Shown: positions 19,854-30,136 of the stretch, in pieces
Layout of the letters: each line of letters starts with the position of its first letter
Position numbering within the stretch: position 1 is the first letter of the stretch
DNA from: Omphalotus guepiniiformis
Taxonomy: Eukaryota > Basidiomycota > Agaricomycetes > Agaricales > Omphalotaceae
NCBI GenBank assembly: GCA_028554645.1
Contig: JAQOOI010000075.1
Location: 930,001-994,000, forward strand
Direction: 5' to 3'
Length of the DNA stretch: 64,000 bases
Notes under the pieces: generated by a model
The model's database searches: none
What the model was told of the DNA's origin: nothing
The model's input: only the letters and a program-made list of their open reading frames with translations
Position numbers and translations under genes: made by a program

Positions 19854-22800
19854 TCAGAAATACACTGCATAGGATCCAATAACTGGCCTGTGGTCGCTCC
19901 GTCCCTCCAGCTTCCTCATACCTTTGTCGTCGAGGGTATCATAGCTAAGGCATACTACATCGCCTTTCTTGTGGACCTGAACGCCAGGTGTAGTAGCAGG
20001 GGTAGGTATCACTTCCGAAGCATTGCTTGGAGTGGAGGTGTGCGTAAAGAAGGACGGTAAAAACCGCCACCTCGATGGAGTTTGGATATGCTCTCGGAGA
20101 GTAGTATGCGGGGCACTGTCCGAGGACGTGTTGCTAGAACCAGAAACGTTCACTGGAGTAATAGAAGTAGACGCTCGCCTTGGCTTGCGGTCACGCTCAG
20201 TGTTGTTGTTAGTGTTGTTGTGTTTTCTGGAAGAAGATGAGAATGACCTGCGTAGTCTGCTATCAAGGTCGTTCGAGGGCGGTCGAAAAACGGGATGGTT
20301 ATCAGAGACGAGTGGAGTGTGTGATGAGGATGAATCGGAAGGAGAAGATGTAGAACGAGGATCAGCGTATACAAATCGCGAGAATGGGGCGATATGTTCA
20401 AGTAATTCGGGAGAACTTAGTGGAGACGTCGGCTCCCCCTTTGGACCTGTGGAAACCGTAGACGCAGCAGAGTTCACTATTGACGATAGAGAGCTATGAG
20501 ACTCCCGCCGAGATCGAGCAGAAAGCGGACGAAGTGCGTTAGCAATGAATTGACCAACTCGCGTTCGAGGACGAGTGTGGCTCTCCTCCTCGGTGTTTTC
20601 GGGTTCAGGGTCGGGCTCAACGGTGCTCTTGAAGAGGATACGGTCGCACCTTGACCATATTTAGTACCACAGTAGAGATTAGTGAACAAGGAGAGCTTAC
20701 CAGCTAGGTACACGTCTCTTGTGCGACGAATCATAAACACCTTTGTCATCGGCTTCCTCATCCTCGTCGCTCGGTGCATTAGACTTCGTTGAACCAAGTC
20801 TCCCGCGTAGCGAAGGAGGTGCAAGTTCCTGATCTTGATCTGCACTAGGATCCGGACTTCCCTCAGACGCAGGACCAGGTACATCAATCTTCAGATCCTC
20901 AACAGATCTATGAGACTTATGCTGCTGGTTCTTTGACGGGAACATCTGTTGTTCGAAGAGATTTTTCTTTGCCCATTTCGTAGGGCTGACAGGAGTAGAA
21001 GGCGACAGCAGAGAAAGCCATTTCGTTTTGGCTTTGTGAGCGGCCAGAGATAGAGATACCTTACTTGTAGGAACGCTTGTACTTCTTCCCATGTTTGCAA
21101 TCGGCGAGTAATCCTCATCTTGGTCATGCTCGGTAGCCGGCTTTGAATGCATGGACGTCCAGACTGATGATGCCAAGGACGCTGCTTCACCTTCCGCTTC
21201 ACCTTCACTTTCTTTTTCTCCTTCTTCTTCATCAACCTCCTCTACCAATTCCTTCTCGCCTGTTTCCATCAATCTCTGTACCTTCTCACTATGATATTTG
21301 AATCGATCGAGTTTGGACGCTCGTCTTCTGGGCCGCTTTAATGTGCGCAACACGTCGTATTTGAACGTCGGGGGAAAGTTTATGGGTGCTTCTCGAAAAC
21401 CAACAAAAGCTCTCTGATTCTCCATAAGATTCTTTAGCTGATCGAAAGCCAGAGCTTGGGCATAATCTAGGAGACTTCAACGACAACGACGGACAGTGAG
21501 TTGATGAAAGCATAATCTTGTCTAGAGATAAGCCAGTCTGCATGCAAACGGGAGATGTCTAGGCGGAAATTGAGATCTCCAAAAAGGAAGGTATAGTCAA
21601 ATTTGTCAGTGGGATCTGCCATGAACATGATCAGTCTCGAGTTTAAAAGCTCGCTGTAGATTCGCACCCTCGGCCATGACACGAGGATCTTCATTCGTGA
21701 GGTAATCATCCACAGAGAGTTCGGCCTACGGAACTTTATCAGAACCAGGTCAGGTCATCGACGCGTTGGTCTGTTCACCTTTATCTTGTTGAAGTTGTTC
21801 AGACGATCTTGCAGATTGGACTTGTCAACTTGAGCTAGCTCAATTGTGTAAGTTGTGCGAATGCATAACTAAAGGTGAGGGACACACCTGCAAGATGGCA
21901 ATTCAAGAAAAGAAAGGACTTTCCGTCGATATTGGCACTGACACCAACTCCACCTTTATTCCCCCATCTACCACCTAACAAACCTGCCGGGACAGTCGCC
22001 TTGGATATACTTCGCACGAATGGCTTCAAATCACGGTGAACATAAACCGCAAGATAGATACCCAAAAGCCTTTCTTTGCATAAGAGTTGATAGGGTCCCT
22101 TCTTAGGTTCCTTTGAAGGTATCCGTGGAGAAAGGGGTTTAGGGATGCTGATGTCAGAAATTGTGGGGGATTGAACACGGGTCGCTGCGCCAGCATGGCA
22201 TAACCAATCTTCGACCATGGATGTCCAACCACTGGGAGGTCCTTCTGGTAGGTGTTCTTCGTAGCTCTTTTTGGACTTCACGGAGTCATGACTGTGCTTA
22301 GAGGCGCGCGGTTTCTCCTCCTTGTCACGGTCGTCTTTGTCAATAAGTTTGAAGCCAGCACCAAGACCCATCGGTATACCTATGTTCAACCAGTTAGATG
22401 GTGAAAGGGAGAAGGGGGGAGGACGTGTACACATACCGGAGGAGGACGGACACTCCTGCCCAGCACTGCGCTGAATTTAGCACTCACTATAGATTGAGGT
22501 ACGGTTCTAGTACTTACACAAGTATAAGGTGATAAGGGTGGTTTGCATCGGGTGGGAACTGGGGTATCGCAGTGGAAGATGGTGAAGATGATGGTGTGTA
22601 GGTTGGTACTCTTCCGAATAGTTCCTCCAAATCGCCCTATAACAGAGATAAATAATCATTCGCATGAGAATGGCTCCCTTTCAACCTTTGGCACGGAGTC
22701 ATGCATATTCCAGGTGATTATTCTGATCTTGAGAAACTTGGGAGAAATAGAGGACCTTGGTGACAGGGTAGGACGTAAAGTGGATTCCACTAGCCCACGG

Positions 22801-22997
22801 TCGCTGTTGTTAGGCAAACCGGATACTGGACCGGGAGAACTTGGAAAAAGGCCTTGCAAACGAGCGAGAACTGTTGGTTGGCCTTGAAACAGGTCAGAAT
22901 ATCTCGTTTCAAGAATTAAGCTGTGTGTTTTGTCACCTTCTCGAGTTCGCACCGTTAGATTTGGTTTCCGAGAGAGGCCATCAACAGCAGCAGACAT
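19854..22997 (-). CDS. inositol polyphosphate 5-phosphatase
   Basis: Mg-dependent enzyme of the endonuclease/exonuclease/phosphatase fold that removes the 5-phosphate of inositol lipids or inositol phosphates. Motifs in order: IRIITWNMHDSVPKGDLEEL, ILVCAGQECP, LGGRWGNKGGVGVSANIDG, LFLNCHLAAHAGKVDKRVDN, FDYTFLFGDLNFRLDIS, INFPPTFKYD, RRVPSWCDRILFKS and, after a long insert, DHRPVIGSYAVYF. All catalytic signatures are intact. Two low-complexity inserts stand out: about 160 mostly acidic and Ser-rich residues between PPTFKYD and VPSWCDR, and about 200 Ser/Thr-rich residues between WCDRILF and the final SDHRPV strand. No Sac domain is seen, so it is not synaptojanin-like in layout. It diverges from the epimerase gene (249 bp between starts). 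Confidence 0.92.
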
Positions 22998-23246
22998 GAC
23001 TCAGAGCCAGACTTGAAATAAAAGAATGTCGCCGGTTGAACAGGCTGGAGTAGTAGAGACAATAGCATTCAAGGAGGAGAAGATAAAACCATACTACAAC
23101 CCAACTCGGCTGGCAGTGGATATGTTGTCGTTGTCTGTATGTATAATTATGTAAACTCCAAGTATAAATTGGTCAGATCAAAGGTACTTAAAGACGACAT
23201 GTCAATGAAGGTTGTATGTAGGCTCTTTCTTGTCTTTCCTCTCACA

Positions 23247-24302
23247 ATGAAACTCGCAATTACTGGCTGTAATGGCTCAGTAGGCAAGCCTCTAGTTAGA
23301 CTTGCTATTCAAAGAGGGCACGTCGTCGTTGGTATCGACATCGTTCAATCGACAGACTCGTCGGACAGCTTCTCTGCTGAGGAGGCCTCGAGATTTACTT
23401 ATCTATCAGTAGATCTGAGGAATTATGACGATGTTCTGGACGCTCTTCGTGACTGCGAAGGAGTCCTCCATCTTGCAGGTCAATAAATTGTCTGAATTCA
23501 CTTCAGTCATACTGAGAGTAGCGACTAGCGTATCGTAATCCAGGCGATTTTGGTGTTACTACACACAACAGGTGATTCATCTACAAAAGCTACAATCTAT
23601 CAGAGCAGGTGGTTTACTATATCAACAGCAATGTTGTCATCTCGTGGAATGTTCTTCGCGGATGCGCAGAGGTACGCCAGCAGACTACTAGTCGCAAGAT
23701 AATTCTACTGGCTTATCGTCAACACAGTTGGGCATCAATAGAGTTGCTCAAGCGTCTTCTGTAAACATCATTACCCTAGTCTTTAGCAAGAAGCAGGACT
23801 TTAAATATTTTCCCATTGATGAAATGCATCCCTGTCTACCTGATGAACCTTATGGTCTATCCAAGCTGTGAGTGCCTCCATCTGCGAGCTCATCCCTGGC
23901 TTATCTTCACACAGGATATGTGAGATGCAAGCAGATACGATCGTCCGACGTTACCCAAATATGAGGATCGCTAGTCTTCGTTTACACTGGTCACTCCCTG
24001 ACCCTGTCATGGCGCGGAAGGTGGACGCCAACCACGCAAAGAACGATCTGTGGGGTTATCTGCAAGAAGACGCCGGGGCTGATGCCTTCTTGCGTGCCGT
24101 AGTGGAAGACAATGGTAAATGGTCAGGACACGAGGCGTTCTTCATTGTGGCACCGATGATTGCCTACGAGGGAGAATCGAAGCAACTGAAAGAACAGTAT
24201 TGGCCTGATGTCCCTGTTAGAGCTGGACATGAGATAGACGGAACGAAAGGTTTCTTCGATTGCAGCAAGGCTAAAAGACTTTTAGATTGGGTCCATCCTT
24301 GA
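23247..24302 (+). CDS. NAD(P)-dependent epimerase/extended SDR protein
   Basis: Rossmann-fold oxidoreductase. The start MKLAITGCNGSVGKPLVRLA carries the nucleotide-binding TGxxGxxG motif, with the acidic NAD-ribose residue at VVGIDIVQS. Exons then join to CEGVLHLAAYRNPGDFGVTT, HNSNVVISWNVLRGCAELGI, the strand VAQASSVNIIT, and the catalytic pair in EPYGLSKLICEMQADTIVRR (YxxxK). The C-terminus includes DLWGYLQEDAGADAFLRAV and ends KRLLDWVHP. ATGs upstream in the same frame (23139, 23199) would add unrelated sequence, so 23247 is chosen. Substrate unknown; the family includes sugar-nucleotide epimerases and related dehydrogenases. Introns are GT-AG. Confidence 0.88.
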
Positions 24303-24428
24303 TAAAGTTCCATTTTACCAAAATTACGAGCCAGACTGATGTTTTCGTATAGCAGTTGTTTTGTATCACTTGTACTATCACTGTATGGAAAATTGACTCC
24401 GAATTTGAAACTGTGACAGTGACGTTTG

Positions 24429-24436
24429 TCACGTGA
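24429..24436. promoter_or_regulatory. palindromic E-box TCACGTGA upstream of SRA gene
   Basis: Perfect 8-bp palindrome with a CACGTG core, 107 nt before the SRA-gene ATG and inside a GTGAC/GTCAC-rich stretch. bHLH binding is possible; evidence is sequence and position only. Confidence 0.3.
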
Positions 24437-24542
24437 AACTTGCTCTCATGTCACATGTCCGAGTCGCCACTCTCTTTCAGTGTGTTCCCTGTTTATTACG
24501 CAGAACATACATTTTACCACTAGTCTCTAACGTCCCAGTTGT

Positions 24543-26963
24543 ATGAGCTTGTTCAAACAGAGACGGAAGGCGTGAGCAGCTTGTTTATTGTGTCAGTCAA
24601 TCATTTACGTGAATTCGTTCCCAGTACAAAGTCGTACAGGTACGGGGCTCTTGCTGGAGTGGCTGTAGGAACAATATGCAAAGATCGTGCAGAATGTAAC
24701 GCGCTCGGTCTGCACGGTCCAACTCAAGCTGGCATTCATGGAGGGCCAAGTGGAGCTTACTCTGTTGTACTGTGGGCTTACATTCATTGCGATCGCTTCT
24801 TCGTGTTTAATCCGTGACCGATTCTCCTCAGGTCTGGAGGATATGAGGATGATGAAGACGATGGTGATACGTTGTAAGTCGCGTATTCAAATGCCCCTTT
24901 GTCTCTTCTGATATATCCAAACTCCAAGTTCGTATACTGGAGAAGGTTGTGCTTTTTCCCTGGATCACTTCACGTCTGGTCCTTAACAATTCTGTAGGTG
25001 GGCGCAAGGGCGCGAATGGTCCGCAGATACAAGACCAAGATTGGAAAAACAAGAATAACAAAAGTTTGAAGGTGTGTAGCATTGGCATGTCACCACTCAA
25101 CATATCATTCAACTAGTTTCACCTCCATTTGTCAGATCTCAGCTGCGCGAGGTGATCCAGTGCGCGTTATACGCGGTCACACTCTCAAATCCGCATATGC
25201 TCCTGAGAAAGGGTAGGTTACACATATTTCCCATACCACTGACACTTAGGCGGTCTTCTAGATATCGTTATGATGGTATATATCGTGTGACCAAAGTAAG
25301 TTTCCATCTTCATGGCTGACGATCATGCCATTAACGAGATTTAATAGGCATACCAAACTACAGGAAAATCAGGTTACAAGTTGTGTAAATTTCGGTTTGT
25401 GGTACGTTGTCTCATCGTATGCATTACTCTTCTCCAACTAATCGAGTGTTTCAGCGTCAGAAAAACCAACCCCCGATACCCGTACGATCGACTTCTTCCA
25501 AAGGACGGAGACCTGTTTATAGTACTTCTCCGGAGGCCAGTGATGACTCCGATAGCACTTCTGAGGCGTCTTCAGATGACGACGACAAAATGGAGGGACC
25601 CTCGAGAAGAGCAGTATTACACGCAATCTTCTCGAGTAGTTCAAGCTCTCCTAGTCCAGAGCCGGAACGGAGTAAAGGCTCCCGAACAGTGGATCGAAAG
25701 CGCAAACGGTCTTCAGATGCGCTAGCCGACCTTTCAGATGCAGACTCAGTAAAAAACCCGAAATGTCCCCAGTTGCATTCCAAACGAAGATTTCGCGCTA
25801 GTTCCTCCCCGTCGGATGTGAAATCAGAGGAGGTGGACTTAGAATTACTCCCGTCGAAAGAACCATCGGAAAGTCATGTTGTTCTGGACAGTACACCTTC
25901 TCTTCCGCCGGGGCCATCAGGCATCCAGAAACGAACGACAGAACCTGTTACTGGCCAAGATGGTGCCAGTCCGCGACCGAAACGAGCTAAGAAATTGAAG
26001 GAGCTAGGGTTAGGTCGAATTCCGAAGCGTAGGAAGATTGCGTCGCCTTCAAAGCCAGAAGTGAAAAAAGTGGTTGATGACGGTGGAGAAGCTGATCAGC
26101 CGGAAAGACGTTCAGCATCACATGAGGAGGTCAGGTCTAAGCCTTCATTCACTTATCGAATGAAGATAGCGCCGTCTTCAAAGCCAGAAATAAAGGAGGT
26201 GATCGGTGACCGTGTTACGGAAGGTGGAGAGGTTCATCAGCCGGAACGATGTTCAGCATTGCATGAAGAGGTCAGGCCCGAACCTTCGTTCACTTATCGA
26301 GGCCTACTGCCTTCCTCTTCCATTTCGGCACCCGTGGCACCTGTTGCACCTCAGAGTGACGGTGATGTAGAGGAAGGCGAAGTGGACGAAGACGGGGTTG
26401 AGCTGGAGATAAGCAAGCCGGATGAAGGTCAGATAGAGGAGGGCGAGGTTGCAGAGTCTCTCCAGGCGAGTGAAGATGAAAGCCCTGTAGAAGACAAGCG
26501 TAGAAGGGAAAGTCCACCGACAACCTCCATATCTAAAGAAATGGTTGTGGATGATGCTCAGACGCCGAGTGCAGATGCGTGCCCGATGGACCCTTCGAAC
26601 AGCAGTGTTGAAGTGAGGTGTAGCTCCCCAAAGACGGTGCCGCCGTGCGAGCAGCGCCAACATGATGATGCAGGTACTCGGAGTGATGGGAACGAAGGCG
26701 ATCAGGCTTCAAGCTCTATGTCGTTTTCTGAGTTTGCGAACAACAGTGCTGGTGCTACGTTGGAGCTGGACACAGCATCACAAGAAAAGCCTGTCTCCAG
26801 TGTCTTGGCTTCGACACCATCAACTCATGCAGCCAATGTGGTCTACTATCTGCTACCAGAACGTGAATCGACAATGGATTGGACTGCCCTTCGAAACGGT
26901 TTTTTACAGCTAGACTTAATGGATGCCTCTCGTCGAGCTCAGCATGCTACGCAGACCACATAG
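24543..26963 (+). CDS. SRA (SAD/SRA, YDG) domain protein, hemimethylated-DNA reader type
   Basis: The start MSLFKQRRKATKSYRYGALA is followed at once by an SRA domain assembled from about nine exons: VAVGTICKDRAECNALGLHG, PTQAGIHGGPSGAYSVVLSG, GYEDDEDDGDTF, SYTGEGGRKGANG, KISAARGDPVRVIRGHTLKS, AYAPEKGYRYDGIYRVTKAY and GYKLCKFRFVRQKNQPPIP. The YDG signature and the NKR-loop region are present. SRA domains flip 5-methylcytosine out of hemimethylated DNA; in Cryptococcus an SRA protein assists maintenance methylation. Beyond the SRA lies a long disordered tail with basic patches (KRAKKLKELGLGRIPKRRK) and two near-identical 43-46-residue repeats. No RING, PHD or Tudor domain is seen, so it differs from animal UHRF1. 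Introns are GT-AG. Confidence 0.88.
26034..26300 (+). repeat. two-copy tandem repeat coding for 43-46 residues in the SRA protein
   Basis: Unit 1 spans 26034-26162 and unit 2 26163-26300. Both encode a KIA..SKPE.K.V start, a QPER.SA.HEEVR middle and a PSFTYR end. Unit 2 carries three extra residues. A recent in-frame duplication in the disordered tail. Confidence 0.8.
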
Positions 26964-27465
26964 ACCTTCTCATGCAAGTGCCCACTGTATTCATATTGTT
27001 GCTTTCATTATATTGACCGATGTATGTCGGTGCGCTACGATAATCATGTAGATACTTATAAAAAAGAACGCGTGCCCAAGAGAGTGGAAATGGTATATGA
27101 AGATGACGCCCAGAGAGTTGCGATACTCGAGTCATGTTGATCCAGAGTACTCTTACTAGTTGAGCGTATCAGGAGTTGCAAAGCAATGATATCAAAGAGT
27201 GAGACGACTCTACAGAGAAGAGAGAATTTCGACTAAACGAATGTAACAGAAGCATAATTCCAAAGATAGCGAGGTAAATTGCTGAAAAAGCTACATATTC
27301 AAAAAACTGTTGAGTCGCGACATGCACCCAATTAATACAGCACTTACTGTGTCGAAGGTGTACATTGATTGATTGAAGAAGGACGGAGGTGAGCTAAGAT
27401 ACAGTGAAATTTTGCCAATTCATCTTCATTTAAGTAATCCGGGGGGTTTGTATCGTTTGTCATAT
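26964..27465. other. intergenic between convergent SRA and low-complexity genes
   Basis: Shared 3' flanks; AT-rich near 27350-27465. No gene recognised. Confidence 0.5.
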
Positions 27466-29034
27466 TTATTCTTCGTCGGGTATTTCGTTGACCTCGTCAG
27501 GAATGCTGACGATGCTGATAGGACGTGTCTTCAACTCTAGGAGATTAACCATATCCTCAATGTCGTCACCAACTTCAGTATGGCTATTCTCCATGACCTC
27601 TAGATGGCTTTTCTGCGCCAACTCGTGGTCATGTTCAGCCTCCTCAGTGACGGAGTGCGGGAACTTTTCTACGACTGGTGTCGCGGTGTCCTGCGATTCG
27701 AACTCATCTAGCTGAGAGGAAGGCGGTGAAGGGGAAGCAGGAGAGTCTGTTTCGTGAGCATCGCTGACAACATGTTCGGCCTCACTGAGTTCCTGCTCTT
27801 CATGATTGAGGGTTTCGTGTTCGACTGGAGATTCCGGCGCAGACTGCTCATGCTGCTCGAGTTTGTGAGCATCGTCTTCGCTAATTTCCGCATGGACGTC
27901 CAGATCGCTCGCATCATCTCCATTCGTGTCAGGCGCCACCTCTGCTTCATGACTCTCCGCCACTGACACTGGCGCGCTAGCCACTGACGTCTTTTTCACC
28001 CTTGTAGTCGCCGGAGCAGCCGTCTTTGGTTTCCCACCTCTGGATGCCGTTCCCCGAGTAGCGGGAGTTCCGCGCGAAGGAGCGGCAGCGGCAGCAGCAG
28101 CAGCAGTACGCGCCTTCGAAGCGGCAGTTGGCTTGCTGAGCCGATCAGCCGCAGCAGTGCTCAGAGTAACCTTTCGGGTCGGAGTTGGAGCAGGTGATGG
28201 CGCATTACGCGATCTAGCTAGGGACGCCGCAGTGGGTGCGAACAAGCCCGTGGATGGTGTCTTCGGGCGAGCAGAGTTAGAGCTCGGGGTCTTGGGTCTA
28301 GAGGCAGAGGAAGGAGTCTTTGGCACCGTGATACTGGCAGCACTAGTGCGAGGGGTTTTCGGACGCGATGGTGTAGAGGGCGCAGTCTTGGGAGCTGCTG
28401 GTTTTCGCGTTGACGAGCTGTTCGATGTAGTCGACTGCCCAGTATGTTGGGGTCGTATTGGTGTAGAATTTGAGCCCAAAGAGGATTTAGGAGCAGACTT
28501 GGTAGCGGCGATCTTGGTAGGAGAACGAAAAGAGGACGGAGCCGCTGGTTTAGCCGATTGCTGCGTGTCGGCAGGAATAGGGCGTGTCGGCGTCGCGGCA
28601 GGCTTTGGAGTATTCGACCCAGCAGTGTTTTCCTCCTTTGCCTGTCTATCGACTGGTTTGTCTGTCACAGCTGGAGCGGGCGTGTTATCAGCTTGGGCAG
28701 GCGGATCTGATAGATTTATTGAAGGGAGAACGACAGAGTTTATAGGAGGAGATGTCGATGTTTTTGGCTTGACCCAAAAAGCAGAGGCAGCTATATAGGA
28801 TGAAGGAGGAGTTGCATCCGAGGCAGGTTTAGGTGGCCATTCACGCTTCTCCCTGATCTCCTCCTTGGCTGAGTCGCCTGTGTTGTGAGAAGCAACGCTG
28901 GAGCTTCTCGATGGAGCAGTAGCAGTCAACGACTGGCGTTTATTCTGCTGCTCGAAACGGCCGATGAGATTGGCGACACTTGCTCGTGGCCGTTCATCTG
29001 GCAATGGCCTGATGACAGAGGGATGACTTGACAT
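27466..29034 (-). CDS. low-complexity Ser/Pro/Ala/Thr-rich protein, unknown function
   Basis: Single exon of 522 codons starting MSSHPSVIRPLPDERPRASV. The segment ASVANLIGRFEQQNKRQS could be a short amphipathic helix. The middle is a basic Ser/Thr/Pro/Ala-rich region with repeated SRPKTPS-like units (SRPKTPRTS, SRPKTPSSN, ARPKTPSTG), reminiscent of disordered, phosphorylated proteins. The last third is acidic (DVHAEISEDDAHKLEQHEQS). A consensus donor GTAAGT lies just upstream in the leader, so a 5' UTR intron is likely. I do not recognise a family. The long plus-strand frame opposite it (28133-28798) is a mirror of this low-complexity sequence. Confidence 0.75.
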   Translation of the reverse strand: MSSHPSVIRPLPDERPRASVANLIGRFEQQNKRQSLTATAPSRSSSVASHNTGDSAKEEIREKREWPPKPASDATPPSSYIAASAFWVKPKTSTSPPINSVVLPSINLSDPPAQADNTPAPAVTDKPVDRQAKEENTAGSNTPKPAATPTRPIPADTQQSAKPAAPSSFRSPTKIAATKSAPKSSLGSNSTPIRPQHTGQSTTSNSSSTRKPAAPKTAPSTPSRPKTPRTSAASITVPKTPSSASRPKTPSSNSARPKTPSTGLFAPTAASLARSRNAPSPAPTPTRKVTLSTAAADRLSKPTAASKARTAAAAAAAAPSRGTPATRGTASRGGKPKTAAPATTRVKKTSVASAPVSVAESHEAEVAPDTNGDDASDLDVHAEISEDDAHKLEQHEQSAPESPVEHETLNHEEQELSEAEHVVSDAHETDSPASPSPPSSQLDEFESQDTATPVVEKFPHSVTEEAEHDHELAQKSHLEVMENSHTEVGDDIEDMVNLLELKTRPISIVSIPDEVNEIPDEE

Positions 29035-29237
29035 ATCACGAAAAGAGTTGGCAGGTACTTACATATTGCCTTGAGCTAGTTGAAAGTACTAGAAATAAGA
29101 GAAGAACGAAAGAAATAGAATATATGCTAACGCAGACGGTGGTGAAAGAAAAACAAGTTGAGTAAGTCGGATGGGTGGAAAGTAATGGAGCGGATTATAG
29201 GAACCCCTAAGCTAAGGTTACACAAAAGCCTTCATCC

Positions 29238-30024
29238 TCATGGCAACCATCTCTCAACTCTCTCCTTTAGCCAAAATCCGTGACGCCCTATCCAGAAATG
29301 TGATGCTCCTTCCCGTCGCTCGATGTCCAAGTTACCTGAATGTATGCTCTCTGCCCACTTTTCATACACTGTTTTGCTCGTGAATTCGTCCTGGTCGCCG
29401 AAAACCACGAGCACGTTCGAATTGGGATGGTCAACTAACTCCTTCAACTTTGTAGCATAAATTGACGTTCGGAACATAGTCAGCCAACCACGGACACCCA
29501 ATGGATAAGAAATCAAGATGTAGAATGTCTTTATGGGAGAGGGAAGAACAGGGCAAAGAGAGGCGATCAATGACCCATGCGAGTATCCCTGGATGATGAT
29601 CACTTCAGTTTTTGAAGGAAGAGATCAAACCTCTCGTGGGCGCTACTTACGATGATGGCTACCGTTCTGATGTCCGGAACGTTCAAGTGTTTCATCGCCC
29701 AGTCAACTAACGCTGAAAGATCTTCACCCTCCTTCAAACCTGTAAAGGACGCCCAGCCTGTTGAACCTCCTACTCCCCTTGAATTATATCGGATAATATG
29801 GTAGTTCTTGGCATGTAATGGTTCCGTTAGAGTTCCCAGAACCCTGTGTTACATATGAACCCGCAATTCGTTGAGCGTGAATGGTACACTTACGGGTCAT
29901 TCATTCGCCCACCTAACCATGACCAGGGATGTAGACAAACAGCCAATTTATTATTCTCTGCTTTCTGTTCAGGAGGTGGCAAGTACTCTGCCTCCAAAGT
30001 TACGCCTGGAAGCTGTATTTGCAT
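29238..30024 (-). CDS. alpha/beta hydrolase, COG2945-like
   Basis: Alpha/beta-fold hydrolase. The start MQIQLPGVTLEAEYLP was chosen because the longer frame upstream is unlike the family. Exons join to LAVCLHPWSWLGGRMNDPVL, TEPLHAKNYHIIRYNSRGVG (oxyanion region), DIRTVAIIGYSHGSLIASL (nucleophile elbow, Ser in GYSHGS), VVFGDQDEF (acid) and EGASHFWIGRHGFW (His). The complete Ser-Asp-His triad is visible. The HPW-GG-M and RYNSRGVG pattern resembles the COG2945 group of small predicted hydrolases. Substrate unknown. The start codon is 112 bp from that of NPR3 on the other strand. Confidence 0.88.
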
Positions 30025-30136
30025 TGTTGTCGTGGTTGAGGACGTCGAGTGTTGATATATAAATGCTGCGCGTCTGTCTCTTGATTGTATTCTCCACCAA
30101 AACATTTTATTATAATGGACGAGAAACACTGGAAGA
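30025..30136. promoter_or_regulatory. 112-bp divergent promoter, alpha/beta hydrolase / NPR3
   Basis: All upstream control for both genes, plus both leaders, must fit in or overlap this interval. TATATAAA-like sequence occurs near 30055-30062. Confidence 0.5.

Noticed and set aside
20023..20499. 158-codon plus-strand frame
   Set aside because: Antisense to the Ser/Thr-rich C-terminal part of the 5-phosphatase; acidic/Arg composition is what the reverse of such sequence gives.
28133..28798. 221-codon plus-strand frame rich in Gly, Ala and Val
   Set aside because: It lies wholly opposite the 27466-29034 gene and mirrors its Ser/Pro/Ala-rich codons; no family features.
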